Below, piece by piece: positions 35,963-45,929 of a stretch of 64,000 nt of DNA; position 1 is the stretch's first letter; each line of letters begins with the position of its first letter. The notes beneath the pieces are model-generated. The model was not told where the DNA came from. It did no database searches and was given only the letters and a program-made list of their open reading frames with translations. Source of the stretch: Mycobacterium dioxanotrophicus. Its GTDB lineage: Bacteria > Actinomycetota > Actinomycetes > Mycobacteriales > Mycobacteriaceae. Location: the NCBI RefSeq assembly GCF_002157835.1, contig NZ_CP020809.1, forward strand, positions 5,952,001 to 6,016,000. The letters run 5' to 3'. Made by a program: the position numbers and the translations under genes.

Positions 35963-37411
35963 CTAACGCGTCAGCGCAATGTACTTGGTTTCGAGGTACT
36001 CCTCGATGCCCTCGGAGCCACCCTCGCGGCCGAAGCCGGACTCTTTGACGCCACCGAACGGCGCGGCCGGGTCGGAGATGATGCCGCGGTTCACGCCGAC
36101 CATGCCCGACTCGATGCCCTCGGCGACCCGCAGCGCACGGTCGAGTGACTGCGTGTACACGTAGGCGGCCAGTCCGTACTCGGTGTCGTTGGCGGCCTTG
36201 ATGCCCTCGTCCTCGGTGTCGAACCCGATGATCGGCGCGACCGGACCGAACACCTCTTCCTTGAGGATGCGAGCGTCGGCCGGCACATCGGTGAGCACCG
36301 TGGCCGGGTAGAAGTTGCCCGGGCCGCCCGGAGCGACGCCACCGACGGCGACCGTCGCGCCCCGCGACACCGCATCGGAGACCAATTCGGTGACTGTGGC
36401 GACCTGGCTGGAATTGATCAGCGGACCCAACGTGGACGACGGGTCGAGACCCTTGCCGAGGGTGAACTCGCTCATGCGCTTGATCAACTTGTCGGTGAAT
36501 TCTTCGCGAACCGCGTTGGCGACGTGGAACCGGTTGGCGGCCGTACAGGCCTCACCGCCGTTGCGCATCTTGGCCAGGATCGCGCCGTCGACGGCGGCAT
36601 CGACGTCAGCGTCGTCGAACACGACGAACGGCGCGTTGCCGCCCAATTCCATCGATGTGCGCAACAACGCGTCGGCCGACTGCTTCACCAGCGCCTTGCC
36701 GACACTCGTCGAACCCGTGAAGGTGAGCTTGCGCAGCCGGCCGTCGTCGACGAGCGCCGAGGTCACCCCGCGGGCATCGTTGGTGGGCAGCACCGAGAGC
36801 ACACCCTTGGGCAAGCCGGCCTCGTCCATCAGCTGGGCCAGCAGCAGCATGGTCAGCGGGGTCTCCTGCGCGGGCTTGACGATCATGGTGCAGCCCGCTG
36901 CGAACGCCGGGCCCATCTTCCGGGTGCCCATGGCCAGCGGGAAGTTCCACGGCGTGATGGCGTAGCAAGGGCCGACGGGCTGCTTGGTGACGATGATGCG
37001 GCCGGTTCCCGCGGGGCTGGACGTGTACCGCCCGTCGATGCGGACGGCCTCCTCGGCGAACCAACGGAAGAACTCGGCGCCGTACTTCACCTCGCCCTTG
37101 CTCTCGGCGAGCACCTTGCCCATCTCAAGTGTCATCAGCGCGGCGATGTCGTCGGCGCGTTCGGTGATCTTCTCGAACACCGACCGCAGGATCTCGCCGC
37201 GCTCCCGCGGGGCCGTCGCGGCCCACTCGGCCTGGACCGCACATGCGGCATCGAGGGCAGCGATCGCGTCCTCCGCGGTGGCATTCGAGACCGACGCCAG
37301 GACCTGGTCGTCGCTGGGGTCCAGGACGTCGAAAGTCGAGGCAGCTTCCCGCTGCTCACCGCCGATCCACAGTCCGGTTGGAACTGACTTCAGCAAGGCT
37401 GCGCTATCCAT
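35963..37411 (-). CDS. NAD(P)-dependent succinate-semialdehyde dehydrogenase-type aldehyde dehydrogenase
   Basis: A 482-residue aldehyde dehydrogenase. [29 protein letters not shown] (cofactor loop), [12 protein letters not shown] (catalytic Glu) and the Cys in [11 protein letters not shown] are all present, as is [31 protein letters not shown] near the C-terminus is typical of GabD enzymes, which oxidise succinic semialdehyde to succinate in GABA or gamma-hydroxybutyrate use. ATG 37411 is chosen; further in-frame ATGs at 37438 and 37441 are possible. Divergent from pgi with a short gap. Confidence 0.83.
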   Translation of the reverse strand: MDSAALLKSVPTGLWIGGEQREAASTFDVLDPSDDQVLASVSNATAEDAIAALDAACAVQAEWAATAPRERGEILRSVFEKITERADDIAALMTLEMGKVLAESKGEVKYGAEFFRWFAEEAVRIDGRYTSSPAGTGRIIVTKQPVGPCYAITPWNFPLAMGTRKMGPAFAAGCTMIVKPAQETPLTMLLLAQLMDEAGLPKGVLSVLPTNDARGVTSALVDDGRLRKLTFTGSTSVGKALVKQSADALLRTSMELGGNAPFVVFDDADVDAAVDGAILAKMRNGGEACTAANRFHVANAVREEFTDKLIKRMSEFTLGKGLDPSSTLGPLINSSQVATVTELVSDAVSRGATVAVGGVAPGGPGNFYPATVLTDVPADARILKEEVFGPVAPIIGFDTEDEGIKAANDTEYGLAAYVYTQSLDRALRVAEGIESGMVGVNRGIISDPAAPFGGVKESGFGREGGSEGIEEYLETKYIALTR

Positions 37412-37448
37412 ACCTCCATCATTTACTCCATTCACCATCACCGCACAC

Positions 37449-37454
37449 TAGGGT
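37449..37454 (+). promoter_or_regulatory. Putative -10 element, leaderless pgi
   Basis: TAGGGT followed by 7 bases and the pgi ATG at 37462. No ribosome-binding site lies upstream of the ATG, supporting leaderless translation. Confidence 0.45.
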
Positions 37455-37461
37455 TCTCCAT

Positions 37462-39117
37462 ATGAGCATGAGTGCCGATATTTCGACCACTGCCGCGTGG
37501 CAAGCTCTGATCCGTCATCACGACAAGATCGGCCAGACCCACTTGCGCGAGTTCTTCGCCGAGGACCCCGCCCGCGGTACCGAACTGGTGTTGAACGTCG
37601 GCGACCTCTACATCGACTACAGCAAGCACCGCATCACCCGCGAAACCGTCAAACTCCTCGTCGACCTCGCCCGCACCGCCGGCCTGGAGCAACACCGCGA
37701 CGCCATGTTCGCCGGCGAACACATCAACACCTCCGAAGACCGCGCCGTACTGCACACCGCCCTGCGGCTACCCGCCAGCGCCGAACTGACCGTCGACGGC
37801 CAAAACGTCGTCGCCGACGTCCACGACGTACTCGACCGAATGGGCGCCTTCACCGACAAACTGCGCTCCGGCGAATGGACCGGCGCCACCGGCAAACGCA
37901 TCACCACCGTGGTCAACGTCGGCGTCGGCGGCTCCGACCTGGGCCCGGTCATGGTCTACGACGCCCTACGGCACTACGCCGACGCAGGCATCTCAGCCCG
38001 CTTCGTATCCAACGTCGACCCCTCCCACCTGGTCGCCACCCTCGACGGACTCGACCCCGCCACAACACTTTTCGTCGTCTCCTCCAAAACCTTCTCCACC
38101 CTGGAAACCCTCACCAACGCCACCGCCGCGCGACGCTGGCTGGTCAAAGCACTCGGCGACGCCGCCGTGGCCAAACACTTCGTGGCCGTCTCCACCCACA
38201 AAAAACTCGTCGACGAATTCGGCATCAACACCGACAACATGTTCGGCTTCTGGGACTGGGTCGGCGGCCGCTACTCAGTGGACTCAGCAATCGGACTGTC
38301 GGTGATGGCCGTCATCGGCAAAGAACGCTTCGCCGAATTCCTCGCCGGCTTCCACCTCGTCGACGAACACTTCCGCACCGCCCCACTGGAAGACAACGCC
38401 CCAGCACTACTCGGCCTCATCGGCCTGTGGTACTCCAACTTCTTCGACGCACAATCACGCGCAGTCCTGCCCTACACCAACGACCTCAACCGATTCGCCG
38501 CCTACCTGCAACAACTGACCATGGAATCCAACGGCAAATCCGTACGCTGCGACGGCTCCCCAGTAAGCACCCAAACCGGCGAAATCTATTGGGGCGAACC
38601 CGGAACCAACGGACAACACGCCTTCTACCAACTACTGCACCAAGGCACCCGACTCATCCCCGCCGACTTCATCGGCTTCTCCCAACCCGTCGACGACCTC
38701 GCCACCGCCGACGGCGAAGGCAGCATGCACGACCTACTGATGAGCAACTTCTTCGCCCAAACCCAAGTACTCGCATTCGGCAAAACCGCCGCCGAAATCG
38801 CCGCCGAAGGCACCCCCGCCGACATCGTCCCCCACAAGGTGATGCCCGGAAACCGACCCACCACCTCAATCCTGGCCACCAAACTCACCCCATCAGTGGT
38901 CGGCCAACTCATCGCCCTCTACGAACACCAAGTCTTCACCGAAGGCATCATCTGGGGCATCGACTCCTTCGACCAATGGGGCGTCGAACTCGGCAAAACC
39001 CAAGCCAAAGCACTCCTCCCCGTCATCACCGCCGACCAATCCCCCGCCAAACAAACCGACTCCTCCACCGACGCCCTCGTCCGCCGCTACCGCACCGAAC
39101 GCGGCCGCTCGGAGTAG
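37462..39117 (+). CDS. pgi: Glucose-6-phosphate isomerase
   Basis: A 551-residue isomerase linking glucose-6-phosphate and fructose-6-phosphate. [19 protein letters not shown] is the PGI signature 1, [13 protein letters not shown] the sugar-phosphate loop, and [23 protein letters not shown] contains the catalytic Glu and His region. Length is normal. The coding strand is unusually rich in C and poor in G, with many CAA, AAA, CCA, CGA and CTA codons, unlike sucC, uvrD1 or purH. Expected to be essential central metabolism, yet it looks compositionally foreign (see findings). Confidence 0.97.
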   Translation: MSMSADISTTAAWQALIRHHDKIGQTHLREFFAEDPARGTELVLNVGDLYIDYSKHRITRETVKLLVDLARTAGLEQHRDAMFAGEHINTSEDRAVLHTALRLPASAELTVDGQNVVADVHDVLDRMGAFTDKLRSGEWTGATGKRITTVVNVGVGGSDLGPVMVYDALRHYADAGISARFVSNVDPSHLVATLDGLDPATTLFVVSSKTFSTLETLTNATAARRWLVKALGDAAVAKHFVAVSTHKKLVDEFGINTDNMFGFWDWVGGRYSVDSAIGLSVMAVIGKERFAEFLAGFHLVDEHFRTAPLEDNAPALLGLIGLWYSNFFDAQSRAVLPYTNDLNRFAAYLQQLTMESNGKSVRCDGSPVSTQTGEIYWGEPGTNGQHAFYQLLHQGTRLIPADFIGFSQPVDDLATADGEGSMHDLLMSNFFAQTQVLAFGKTAAEIAAEGTPADIVPHKVMPGNRPTTSILATKLTPSVVGQLIALYEHQVFTEGIIWGIDSFDQWGVELGKTQAKALLPVITADQSPAKQTDSSTDALVRRYRTERGRSE

Positions 39118-39135
39118 GCCGGCTCGGGCCCGGCT

Positions 39136-39885
39136 CTACGCGAAACGCTTGGTGTACTTGGGCGGCAACAGCCGCAGCACCTGGGTCAGCGGAGCCCACG
39201 GCCATCGCGGCACCACGGCGCGGCCCTTCTCCTTCTCGATGGCCTCGACCATCGCGCGCACGCCGGTCTCGTTGTCGACCATGAGCATGGTCGAGTTCGC
39301 CTGGGCCGTCATCTCGGACTCGATGTAGCCGGGCTCGATGACCGTCACGCGGATCGGGCCTTTGTCGTACTCGGCACGTAGCGACTCCCCCAGCGAGGAC
39401 ATGCCGGCCTTGCTGGCGCAGTAGGCCGCTTTGCCGCCCGGCACGCCGCTGTTGCCGAGCACCGACGAGATCAGCACGAGGTGCCCGGAGCCGGACTTCT
39501 TGAACATCTCCAACGCGGACTCGATCTGCACCAGTCCGGCAACGAGATTGGTTTCCAGTGTGGCCTTGTTGGCCCAGGGCTTGCCCTCTCCCAACGGCCA
39601 GCCCTTTCCGATCCCGGCGTTGACGATCACGCGGTCGATCCCGCCGAGCTCCTCGGACAGCTCGCCGAACACCCGCGGCACCGCCTCGTGATCGTTGACG
39701 TCGAGTGCCGCGACCGCCACCTTGATGTAGGGGTGACGATCGGCCAGCTCGGCCTTGAGCTCGTCGAGCCGGTCGGTGCGGCGTGCGCACAACGCCAAAT
39801 CACGGCCCTTGGCCGCGAACTGCCTGGCCATGCCGGCGCCGAGGCCCGAGCTGGCACCGGTGATGAGGATCTTCTGGCGGGTCAT
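39136..39885 (-). CDS. Short-chain dehydrogenase/reductase (Rv0945-like)
   Basis: A 249-residue classical SDR. ITGASSGLGAGMA is the cofactor-binding TGxxxGxG motif, NAGIG follows, VLISSVLG supplies the catalytic Ser, and YCASKAG (YxxxK) the Tyr and Lys. The first helix ends CARRTDRLDEL, whose Arg residues suggest NADP preference. The substrate is unknown. The position beside pgi matches Rv0945-Rv0946c. It converges on pgi with an 18-base gap. Confidence 0.85.
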   Translation of the reverse strand: MTRQKILITGASSGLGAGMARQFAAKGRDLALCARRTDRLDELKAELADRHPYIKVAVAALDVNDHEAVPRVFGELSEELGGIDRVIVNAGIGKGWPLGEGKPWANKATLETNLVAGLVQIESALEMFKKSGSGHLVLISSVLGNSGVPGGKAAYCASKAGMSSLGESLRAEYDKGPIRVTVIEPGYIESEMTAQANSTMLMVDNETGVRAMVEAIEKEKGRAVVPRWPWAPLTQVLRLLPPKYTKRFA

Positions 39886-39914
39886 GGCAGCAGGATAACC
39901 GAGTTAAACACCTG

Positions 39915-41477
39915 TCAAGAAATGCCTTCGGTGCGGACGCCGTTTTGGCGTGGTCGCACCAGGACGAGCACGACGACGATCGCCACCACCGGCACCGCGG
40001 TCAGTATCCAGCCCAGCGTATGGATCGCCTCGACCATGCTCGCCTGGGCCCCCGCCACGACCTCCCTGGCCCGCTGCGGATCTAGCACGTTGGCACCGCC
40101 GACCGTGCCGGCGCCGCCATGCGCCGCCCTGAGCGCCTCACGCGCCTGATCGTCGGTGATCCCGGACCCAGCGAGCTTGTCCCGGCCCGAGTGCAGGAAC
40201 ACCGTCGTGCCGATCAGCGCGAACACCGCAGGCCCGAGCGAGTAGGCAGCCTGGCCCACACCGCTTTTCACCGCCGCGACGGCTCCGCTCAACTCCACGG
40301 GAGCGGTTTGCAGCATGATGGTGGCTTCGATTGTCTCCGCGACGGCGGCGCCGACGGCGTTGAGGGCGACGGCCGCGAACAGCACCCACAGCGGGCTGTG
40401 TTCCCCGAGCCTCGTCAGGACCAGCAACCCGGCCAGCAGCAGGAGCAATCCCGTCACGAGCACCGCTCGCCCACCCACCCGGGCCGCCGCACGGCCGGCC
40501 GCCGCCGCGCCGAGTGCCGACAGCAGCGCGGCGGGGGCCATGAGAAGCCCGAGCAGCGTGGAGGATTCGTCACGCACGGAGACGAGGTAGAAGGCGAGCA
40601 GGATCGTCATCCCACCGCCCAGGAAATTGAAGCTGGCACCGGCGAAGACGGCGGCGTCGAACGCCGGTGACCGGAAGATCCGCATGTCGAGAGCCGGGCT
40701 GGGCGTGCGCAGTTCGTAGACGATGAAGCCGGCGCCCACGACCAATCCGAATGCTATGCACACGATGGCCGTGGTGTTCAGCCCGCCCTGCAGACGTGCC
40801 AGACCATAGACCGTGGCCAACAGTGCCACCGCCACCAGCAGCAGCCCGGGCACATCGAGTCGACGGCCACCTCGCGGCGTTTCCGGCACGTACCGCAGGA
40901 GCAGGACCAAAGCGATGAGTGCCACCACGGGCGCCACGAGAAAGCCTGTGCGCCAACCGATGTGCTGAGCCAGCAGGCTGCCGACGGCCGGCATCGGAAC
41001 CGCCACGGCGAAGCTCGCGCCCAGATGCAGTGAGATCGCGATCGCGCGGCGCGGCGGCGGGAAGACCACGTTGATGATGGCAAGCGACAGGCCCAGCTGC
41101 AGCGCGAACGCCACCCCGGTCGCGGCGCGGGCGAATATCAGCACGGCGGCATTGGGCGCCGCGGCGGCGAGGACACCGAACACCACGGTGCCCAGCAGAC
41201 CGAACGTGTACATCCGCTTCATGCCGTACTTGTCGCCGAGTGCTCCTGCTCCCAGGACGGTCGCGGCCAGCGTGAGCGTGGCAACGCTCGCGACGAAGCT
41301 CGCGGTCCCGGCGGACAACTGTAGGCCGGCCCGCACGGAGGAGATGTTGGCCGACAGGATCACCGGGTCCGCCGCCGTGATGCTGGAGCCCAGCCCGGTC
41401 GCGAGGATGGTCATGGTCGCGGCGGTGCCCGACACCCAGGTGGGCTGGTCTGCGGTGACTGTCAATTTCCCTCGCAT
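39915..41477 (-). CDS. MFS multidrug-type exporter, DHA2-like
   Basis: A 520-residue membrane protein with about 13-14 hydrophobic segments. GALGDKYGMKRMYTFGLL is the loop 2-3 MFS motif and VAVPMPAVGSLLAQHIGWRTGF resembles the antiporter motif C region of EmrB/QacA proteins. A large extracytoplasmic loop lies near the C-terminus (LHSGRDKLAGSGITDDQAR), typical of DHA2 exporters. ATG 41477 is preferred over a TTG at 41537. Substrates cannot be inferred. Divergent from the CoA-transferase operon across an AT-richer 190-bp gap. Confidence 0.8.
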   Translation of the reverse strand: MRGKLTVTADQPTWVSGTAATMTILATGLGSSITAADPVILSANISSVRAGLQLSAGTASFVASVATLTLAATVLGAGALGDKYGMKRMYTFGLLGTVVFGVLAAAAPNAAVLIFARAATGVAFALQLGLSLAIINVVFPPPRRAIAISLHLGASFAVAVPMPAVGSLLAQHIGWRTGFLVAPVVALIALVLLLRYVPETPRGGRRLDVPGLLLVAVALLATVYGLARLQGGLNTTAIVCIAFGLVVGAGFIVYELRTPSPALDMRIFRSPAFDAAVFAGASFNFLGGGMTILLAFYLVSVRDESSTLLGLLMAPAALLSALGAAAAGRAAARVGGRAVLVTGLLLLLAGLLVLTRLGEHSPLWVLFAAVALNAVGAAVAETIEATIMLQTAPVELSGAVAAVKSGVGQAAYSLGPAVFALIGTTVFLHSGRDKLAGSGITDDQAREALRAAHGGAGTVGGANVLDPQRAREVVAGAQASMVEAIHTLGWILTAVPVVAIVVVLVLVRPRQNGVRTEGIS

Positions 41478-41669
41478 TGCATCCGAGCGTTGAGGCAGCC
41501 CTCGGGCAATCTTGTCAGTGGTGGGTAACCCAGACAACGCAAACTACATTATTGACGCATATGAAAGCGAAAGATCCTGCTATTCATCAGAAAAATGGGC
41601 ATACCGCGCGATGGGACGTGCTACAACTTCGCCTATCCACGGCGGCTCTGAGCAAAGGAGCACATCCCG

Positions 41670-42989
41670 GTGTCGATCAATGCTGCGGAGTTGTACGCCG
41701 CGAAACTCACCACAGCCGAGAACGCCGTGTCGCCCATCCCGACCGGCGCAACCGTGTCATGCGGGATGGCGATCGGCCAGCCGCCCGCCCTGCTGGCTGC
41801 GACCGCGACCCGGCTGCGGAGCGGCGACCTGGGTGGCATCCGGCTGTATTACAAGATCGCCATGGACCCACTCGGTAAGACGCTGCTCGCCGAGGATGTC
41901 ATCGAAAAGGTGGGTGCCCACAGCTTTTTCGTCGGTGATCCCGACCACGAGACGATCAGGCGCCAGGTCCAGACCGGCCACAAACTGGTCAGCTTCGTCC
42001 CCGTGCATTTCAGTCAGATCCCGCGACTGTTCGAGGAATTCATCGACCTCGACACGTTCATGGTCACCGTGTCACCCATGGATGGCGGCGGCTACTTCTC
42101 ACTGGGCACCAACAACGACTTCTCGTCGGTCGCGGCGCGGCGGGCCAAACGCCTGATTGTCGAGGTGAACCGCAACATGCCGCGGGTATTCGGGCAGTCC
42201 CAGATCCATGTCAGCGAGGTTGCTTCCATCGTGGAGAACGACGTGCCGCTGATCGAGGCCGGCGCCGCCGAGGCATCGCCCGAAGGTCTGGCGATCGGCG
42301 CTCTGGTGGCTCCGATGGTGCCCGACGGAGCCACCATCCAGCTCGGCATCGGCAAGATCCCGGCGGGGGTGGCCTTGGCGCTGAAGAACCACTCCGAACT
42401 CGGTCTGCACACCGAGCTCTTCTCGCCGGTCATGGCCGAGCTCATCTGTGACGGCGTCATCACCGGTGCCAGAAAGACCCTGCACCCGCACAAACACGTC
42501 TACACCGTGGCGTTCGGCACGGCGGAGTCCTATGCGTTCATGAACGACAACTCCGCGTTCGAGAGCTATCCGTCTTCCTACGTCAACGACGTCCGCACGA
42601 TCGCTGCGCATGACGACTTCGTCTCCGTCAACACCGCCATCGAGATCGATCTCTACGGACAGGTCAACGCCGAGTTCATCGGTGAGCATGAATACAGCGG
42701 CTCCGGTGGCCAATTCGACTTCGTCAAGGGCGCATCCCTGGCCCGCAACGGGAAGTCGATCATCGCCCTGGCGTCGACGGCCAAGCACGGCGCGGTGTCG
42801 ACGATCGTGCCCAAGGTCTCGATGGTGACCGATCCGCGGATGGACGTCGAATGGGTTGTGACCGAACACGGTGCGGTGAACTTGCGCGGCAAGTCGACCA
42901 AGGAACGTGCCGACGCGCTGATCTCCGTGGCGCATCCGGACCATCGGGCCGAATTGACCGCCGCCGCACGCAAAGTCACGCTGATCTGA
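41670..42989 (+). CDS. Acetyl-CoA hydrolase/CoA-transferase family protein
   Basis: A 439-residue class I CoA-transferase-type enzyme. VQLGIGKIPAGVA-like segment near residue 230 and GEHEYSGSGGQFDFVKGA followed by NGKSIIALASTA are the signature of the 4-hydroxybutyrate, acetyl and propionyl CoA-transferase group; the catalytic Glu is expected in the AEFIGEHE region. GTG 41670 follows AAAGGAG by 9 bases. The next gene, 7 bases downstream, resembles methylmalonyl-CoA decarboxylase, so a propionyl-CoA:succinate transferase role is possible, as in E. coli ScpC, though length fits 4-hydroxybutyrate transferases better. Confidence 0.83.
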   Translation: MSINAAELYAAKLTTAENAVSPIPTGATVSCGMAIGQPPALLAATATRLRSGDLGGIRLYYKIAMDPLGKTLLAEDVIEKVGAHSFFVGDPDHETIRRQVQTGHKLVSFVPVHFSQIPRLFEEFIDLDTFMVTVSPMDGGGYFSLGTNNDFSSVAARRAKRLIVEVNRNMPRVFGQSQIHVSEVASIVENDVPLIEAGAAEASPEGLAIGALVAPMVPDGATIQLGIGKIPAGVALALKNHSELGLHTELFSPVMAELICDGVITGARKTLHPHKHVYTVAFGTAESYAFMNDNSAFESYPSSYVNDVRTIAAHDDFVSVNTAIEIDLYGQVNAEFIGEHEYSGSGGQFDFVKGASLARNGKSIIALASTAKHGAVSTIVPKVSMVTDPRMDVEWVVTEHGAVNLRGKSTKERADALISVAHPDHRAELTAAARKVTLI

Positions 42990-42996
42990 GCGCGCC

Positions 42997-43767
42997 GTGG
43001 CCCTCGTACAGACCTCGCTCGCCGACAGCATCGGCACCATCGCCTTCGACCGCGACTCCAAGCGCAATGCGCTGTCGGCCGAGCTGATCGCCGAGACCAT
43101 CGCTGCTCTCGACGATTTCAAGACCCGGCACGTTCGTGCGGTGGTGCTGCGCAGTGCGACAGCCGGCAACGTGTGGTCAGCCGGCCACGATGTCGCGGAA
43201 TTGCCTGTGGCCGACCTGGATCCGCTGCCCTACAGCGACCCACTGGAGCAACTGCTGCGCGCGGTCAAGACCTTCCCCGCGCCGGTCATCGCCATGGTGC
43301 ACGGCTCGGTGTGGGGTGGTGCGTGCGATCTCGTGATCGCGTGCGATCTGGCGTACGGCGACGAGACCGCCGCGTTCGCCATCACCCCCGCCAAGCTCGG
43401 ATTGCCCTACAACGTCGGCGGATTCGTGAACTTCATGAGCCGGCTGCCGCTCAATGTGGTCAAGGAGATGTTTTTCTCCGCCGATCTGATCGGCGCGGAG
43501 CGCGCCGAGCGGGCCGGCATCGTCAACCAGATCGTGCCAGCTGAACAATTGGCGGACACCGTATACGCGATGGCGCAGACCATCGCCACGCGATCGTCTG
43601 CGGCGGTCGCCGCGGCGAAAGAGTCGCTGCGGGTCCTGGCACAGTCGGTAGCGGTCGATCCTGCGACGTTCGAATATCTCCACGGTCTGCGGCGCGACGT
43701 CTACTTCGGCCCCGACTACCACGAAGGAACCCAAGCCTTCCTCGAAAAGCGCGCGCCGAAGTTCTGA
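42997..43767 (+). CDS. Methylmalonyl-CoA decarboxylase-like crotonase-family protein
   Basis: A 256-residue crotonase-fold protein closely matching E. coli YgfG/ScpB in layout. SAGHDVAELP near residue 62 and MVHGSVWGGACDLVIACDLA form the oxyanion and active-site blocks; FAITPAKLGLPYNVGG, VVKEMFFSADLIGAERA and the C-terminal RRDVYFGPDYHEGTQAFLEKRAPKF are shared with decarboxylases rather than hydratases. It would convert methylmalonyl-CoA to propionyl-CoA. The operon with a CoA-transferase echoes the E. coli sbm-ygfDGH cluster, but no mutase is adjacent. Confidence 0.8.
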   Translation: MALVQTSLADSIGTIAFDRDSKRNALSAELIAETIAALDDFKTRHVRAVVLRSATAGNVWSAGHDVAELPVADLDPLPYSDPLEQLLRAVKTFPAPVIAMVHGSVWGGACDLVIACDLAYGDETAAFAITPAKLGLPYNVGGFVNFMSRLPLNVVKEMFFSADLIGAERAERAGIVNQIVPAEQLADTVYAMAQTIATRSSAAVAAAKESLRVLAQSVAVDPATFEYLHGLRRDVYFGPDYHEGTQAFLEKRAPKF

Positions 43768-43772
43768 TCCGG

Positions 43773-44627
43773 CTACTTCAGCAGCCGTGACATCCGTCGG
43801 TCGGCCAGCACCTTGCCGCCGGTCTGGCACGTCGGGCAATACTGAAAAGACTTGTCCGCGAAGGAGACTTCCCGCACGGTGTCCCCGCACACGGGGCAGG
43901 GCAGCCCGGTGCGGGCATGCACGCGCAGCCCGGACCGCTTCTCGCCCTTCAGCGTGGCGGCCTGCTGTCCGACCGAGCGGGTCACCGCATCGGTGAGCAC
44001 CGAGATCATCGCATCGTGCAGATCGGCCAACTGGGCCTCGGTGAGCTTGTTGGCGGTCGCGAAGGGCGACAGCCTAGCCACGTGCAGAATCTCGTCGCTG
44101 TAGGCGTTACCGATCCCGGCGATCACCTTCTGGTCGGTGATCACGTTCTTGATGCGGCCGCTCTCGCCGGCGAGCGCGGCGGCCAGCGCGGACTGATCGA
44201 GTGACAACGCGTCGGGCCCGAGCGCCGCGATCTGGGGCACGTCGGCCGGGTCACGGACCACCCACACCGCGAGCCGCTTCTGCGTGCCGGCCTCGGTGAG
44301 ATCGAAGCCCTCCCCTTCGAGGTGCACGCGCAGCGCGATCGGCCCCTTGCCCGACGGTTTGAGCGGCGTGGGCGCGAGCTTGTCCGACCAGCGCAGCCAG
44401 CCGGCGCGGGACAGGTGGGTGATCAGGTAGAGTTCACCGGCCTGCAATCCCAGGTACTTACCCCACCGGGCCGCGCCGGTGACGGTCTGCCCGTGCAGCG
44501 CCGACACCGGCGGGTCGAAGGTCTTGAGCACCGACAACGCGGCCACGTCGACGCGCGTCACCGCCCGTCCGATGGCATGGCGACGCAGGTGGTCGGCGAG
44601 GGCCTCTACCTCAGGCAACTCGGGCAT
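43773..44627 (-). CDS. Fpg/Nei-family DNA glycosylase (Rv0944-like, full length)
   Basis: A 284-residue base-excision repair protein. The mature N-terminus PELPEVEALADHLR supplies the catalytic Pro and Glu. GKYLGL provides the Lys of the barrel, NVITDQKVIAGIGNAYSDEILH is the helix-two-turn-helix, and CPVC...YCPTCQ is an intact C4 zinc finger. All catalytic and DNA-binding parts are present, unlike Rv0944 of M. tuberculosis, which as I recall is a truncated fragment. It would excise oxidised bases with AP-lyase action. ATG 44627 starts MPELPEV exactly. Confidence 0.88.
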   Translation of the reverse strand: MPELPEVEALADHLRRHAIGRAVTRVDVAALSVLKTFDPPVSALHGQTVTGAARWGKYLGLQAGELYLITHLSRAGWLRWSDKLAPTPLKPSGKGPIALRVHLEGEGFDLTEAGTQKRLAVWVVRDPADVPQIAALGPDALSLDQSALAAALAGESGRIKNVITDQKVIAGIGNAYSDEILHVARLSPFATANKLTEAQLADLHDAMISVLTDAVTRSVGQQAATLKGEKRSGLRVHARTGLPCPVCGDTVREVSFADKSFQYCPTCQTGGKVLADRRMSRLLK

Positions 44628-44640
44628 GCCTTCCAGTGTG

Positions 44641-45843
44641 TCAGGCGACGCGGTCCGACGAGTAGCTCCACAGCCAGTCGGTGTACTGGTACGACGACGT
44701 GTCACGGGTACGAAACAGCTCGTTGCGCGCGATCCGACCCGCGCCGTCGACATGCCACAACTCGCCCCAGAACCGGCAGGTCTCCACGATGCGGTTGCAG
44801 CGGGGCGCACGTTCGGCGTTGACATTCTTGAGAATCTGCGGCCATGCCGCATTGCCGCCGCCCGGCACATAGTCGGCCGCCGCGTAGTCGGCAATGCACT
44901 TCGCGTCCTCGATCGCCATGACCGCGCCCGAGGCCAGGTATTGCAGCGGCGGGTGAGCGGCGTCGCCCAGCAGCATCATCCGGCCGTCGACCCAGTTCTC
45001 GATCGGTTCCCGGTCGTACATCGGCCACCACCGGTCGGTCCACATGTGCTTGAGCTGCCGGCGGATGTTCTGGTGGCAGTGCTCGTAGGCAGAGTCGAGT
45101 TCGCCCGGGCCACCCCAGTTTTCGACACCCGCGAAGTATCCGGGCGACCGGAACACGGCCACCTGGTTGAGCATCGTGCCCTGGCGCAGCGGGTATTGGA
45201 TGAAGTGGCAGTTCGGCCCGATGTACCCGATGACGTCGGTGATGTCCTCGTCCAACTCGGCATCGGCGTACGGGATGGTGCCGCGGTAGGCGGCGTAGCC
45301 CGAGGACACCGGCTGGTCGTCGACGATCTTGGCGCGTAACCGGGATTTGATGCCGTCCAGCGCCAGCGCGACGTCGGCCTGGTGGGTACGTCCATCGTCG
45401 GTGGTGACGTAGGCCCGGTCGGCTTCGGTCACCACATCAGTGACGGTCAGCCCGGTGTACAGCTCGGCGCCCGCTGCGCGGGCGGCGGCCACCAGCGTGG
45501 CGTGCAGATCGCTGCGGTGGGTGACGAAGTACGGTCCGCCGTAGCGGGCCCGGTATTCGTCGCCGAGATCGACCCGGGTGAGTTCCTCGGCGGTGATCGC
45601 ATCGCGAAAGACGATGCTTCGCGGGAGCACACCGTCGGCCAGCACCTCGTCGAGCAGGCCCCAGGACTGCAGGATGCGCGAGCCGTGCGGGCCGACCTGC
45701 AGACCGGCGCCCACCTCACCGAACTCGGCTGACCTCTCGAACAGCGTGACCCGGGCGCCCTTGCGGGCGAGCGCGAATGCACTTGCCGCGCCGCCGATTC
45801 CGCCTCCGGCAATGATGACGTGGGTTCCGTCCAGGCTCGACAT
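44641..45843 (-). CDS. 3-Hydroxybenzoate 6-monooxygenase
   Basis: A 400-residue class A flavoprotein that para-hydroxylates 3-hydroxybenzoate to gentisate with NAD(P)H and O2. [18 protein letters not shown] is the FAD-binding GxGxxG, LALDGIKS the DG-type motif, and [20 protein letters not shown] the GD motif with the 3HB6H-specific residues. The C-terminus ([19 protein letters not shown]) matches Rhodococcus 3HB6H. GGGAGAA precedes the ATG at 45843. The pathway enzymes that use gentisate follow on the opposite strand, beyond the IclR gene. Confidence 0.9.
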   Translation of the reverse strand: MSSLDGTHVIIAGGGIGGAASAFALARKGARVTLFERSAEFGEVGAGLQVGPHGSRILQSWGLLDEVLADGVLPRSIVFRDAITAEELTRVDLGDEYRARYGGPYFVTHRSDLHATLVAAARAAGAELYTGLTVTDVVTEADRAYVTTDDGRTHQADVALALDGIKSRLRAKIVDDQPVSSGYAAYRGTIPYADAELDEDITDVIGYIGPNCHFIQYPLRQGTMLNQVAVFRSPGYFAGVENWGGPGELDSAYEHCHQNIRRQLKHMWTDRWWPMYDREPIENWVDGRMMLLGDAAHPPLQYLASGAVMAIEDAKCIADYAAADYVPGGGNAAWPQILKNVNAERAPRCNRIVETCRFWGELWHVDGAGRIARNELFRTRDTSSYQYTDWLWSYSSDRVA

Positions 45844-45909
45844 CGTGTTCTCCCTCACCGTGATCTGACGATGATCTCCACAATGCTGGCGGCCAGCCTG
45901 GCGCAGCAA

Positions 45910-45915
45910 TATAGT
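45910..45915 (+). promoter_or_regulatory. Putative -10 element, leaderless iclR-type gene
   Basis: TATAGT followed by 6 bases and GTG 45922. It overlaps the first base of the operator at 45915, so a bound regulator would hinder RNA polymerase here. Confidence 0.5.
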
Positions 45916-45929
45916 TCTGCTGTGCAGAA
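45915..45929. promoter_or_regulatory. IclR-type operator, site 1
   Basis: TTCTG-CTGTG-CAGAA, a 5-bp inverted repeat with 5-bp spacer (extending to TTCTGC/GCAGAA around 3 bp). It overlaps the -10 end and the GTG of the regulator gene, and lies about 70 bp upstream of the divergent hydroxylase gene. The same pattern recurs at 46684. Confidence 0.7.

Noticed and set aside
37497..39284. A 595-codon open frame on the same strand as pgi
   Set aside because: It is a by-product of the C-rich, G-poor composition of pgi. Its translation is Arg/Pro/His-rich and has no domain; pgi is conserved over its full length.
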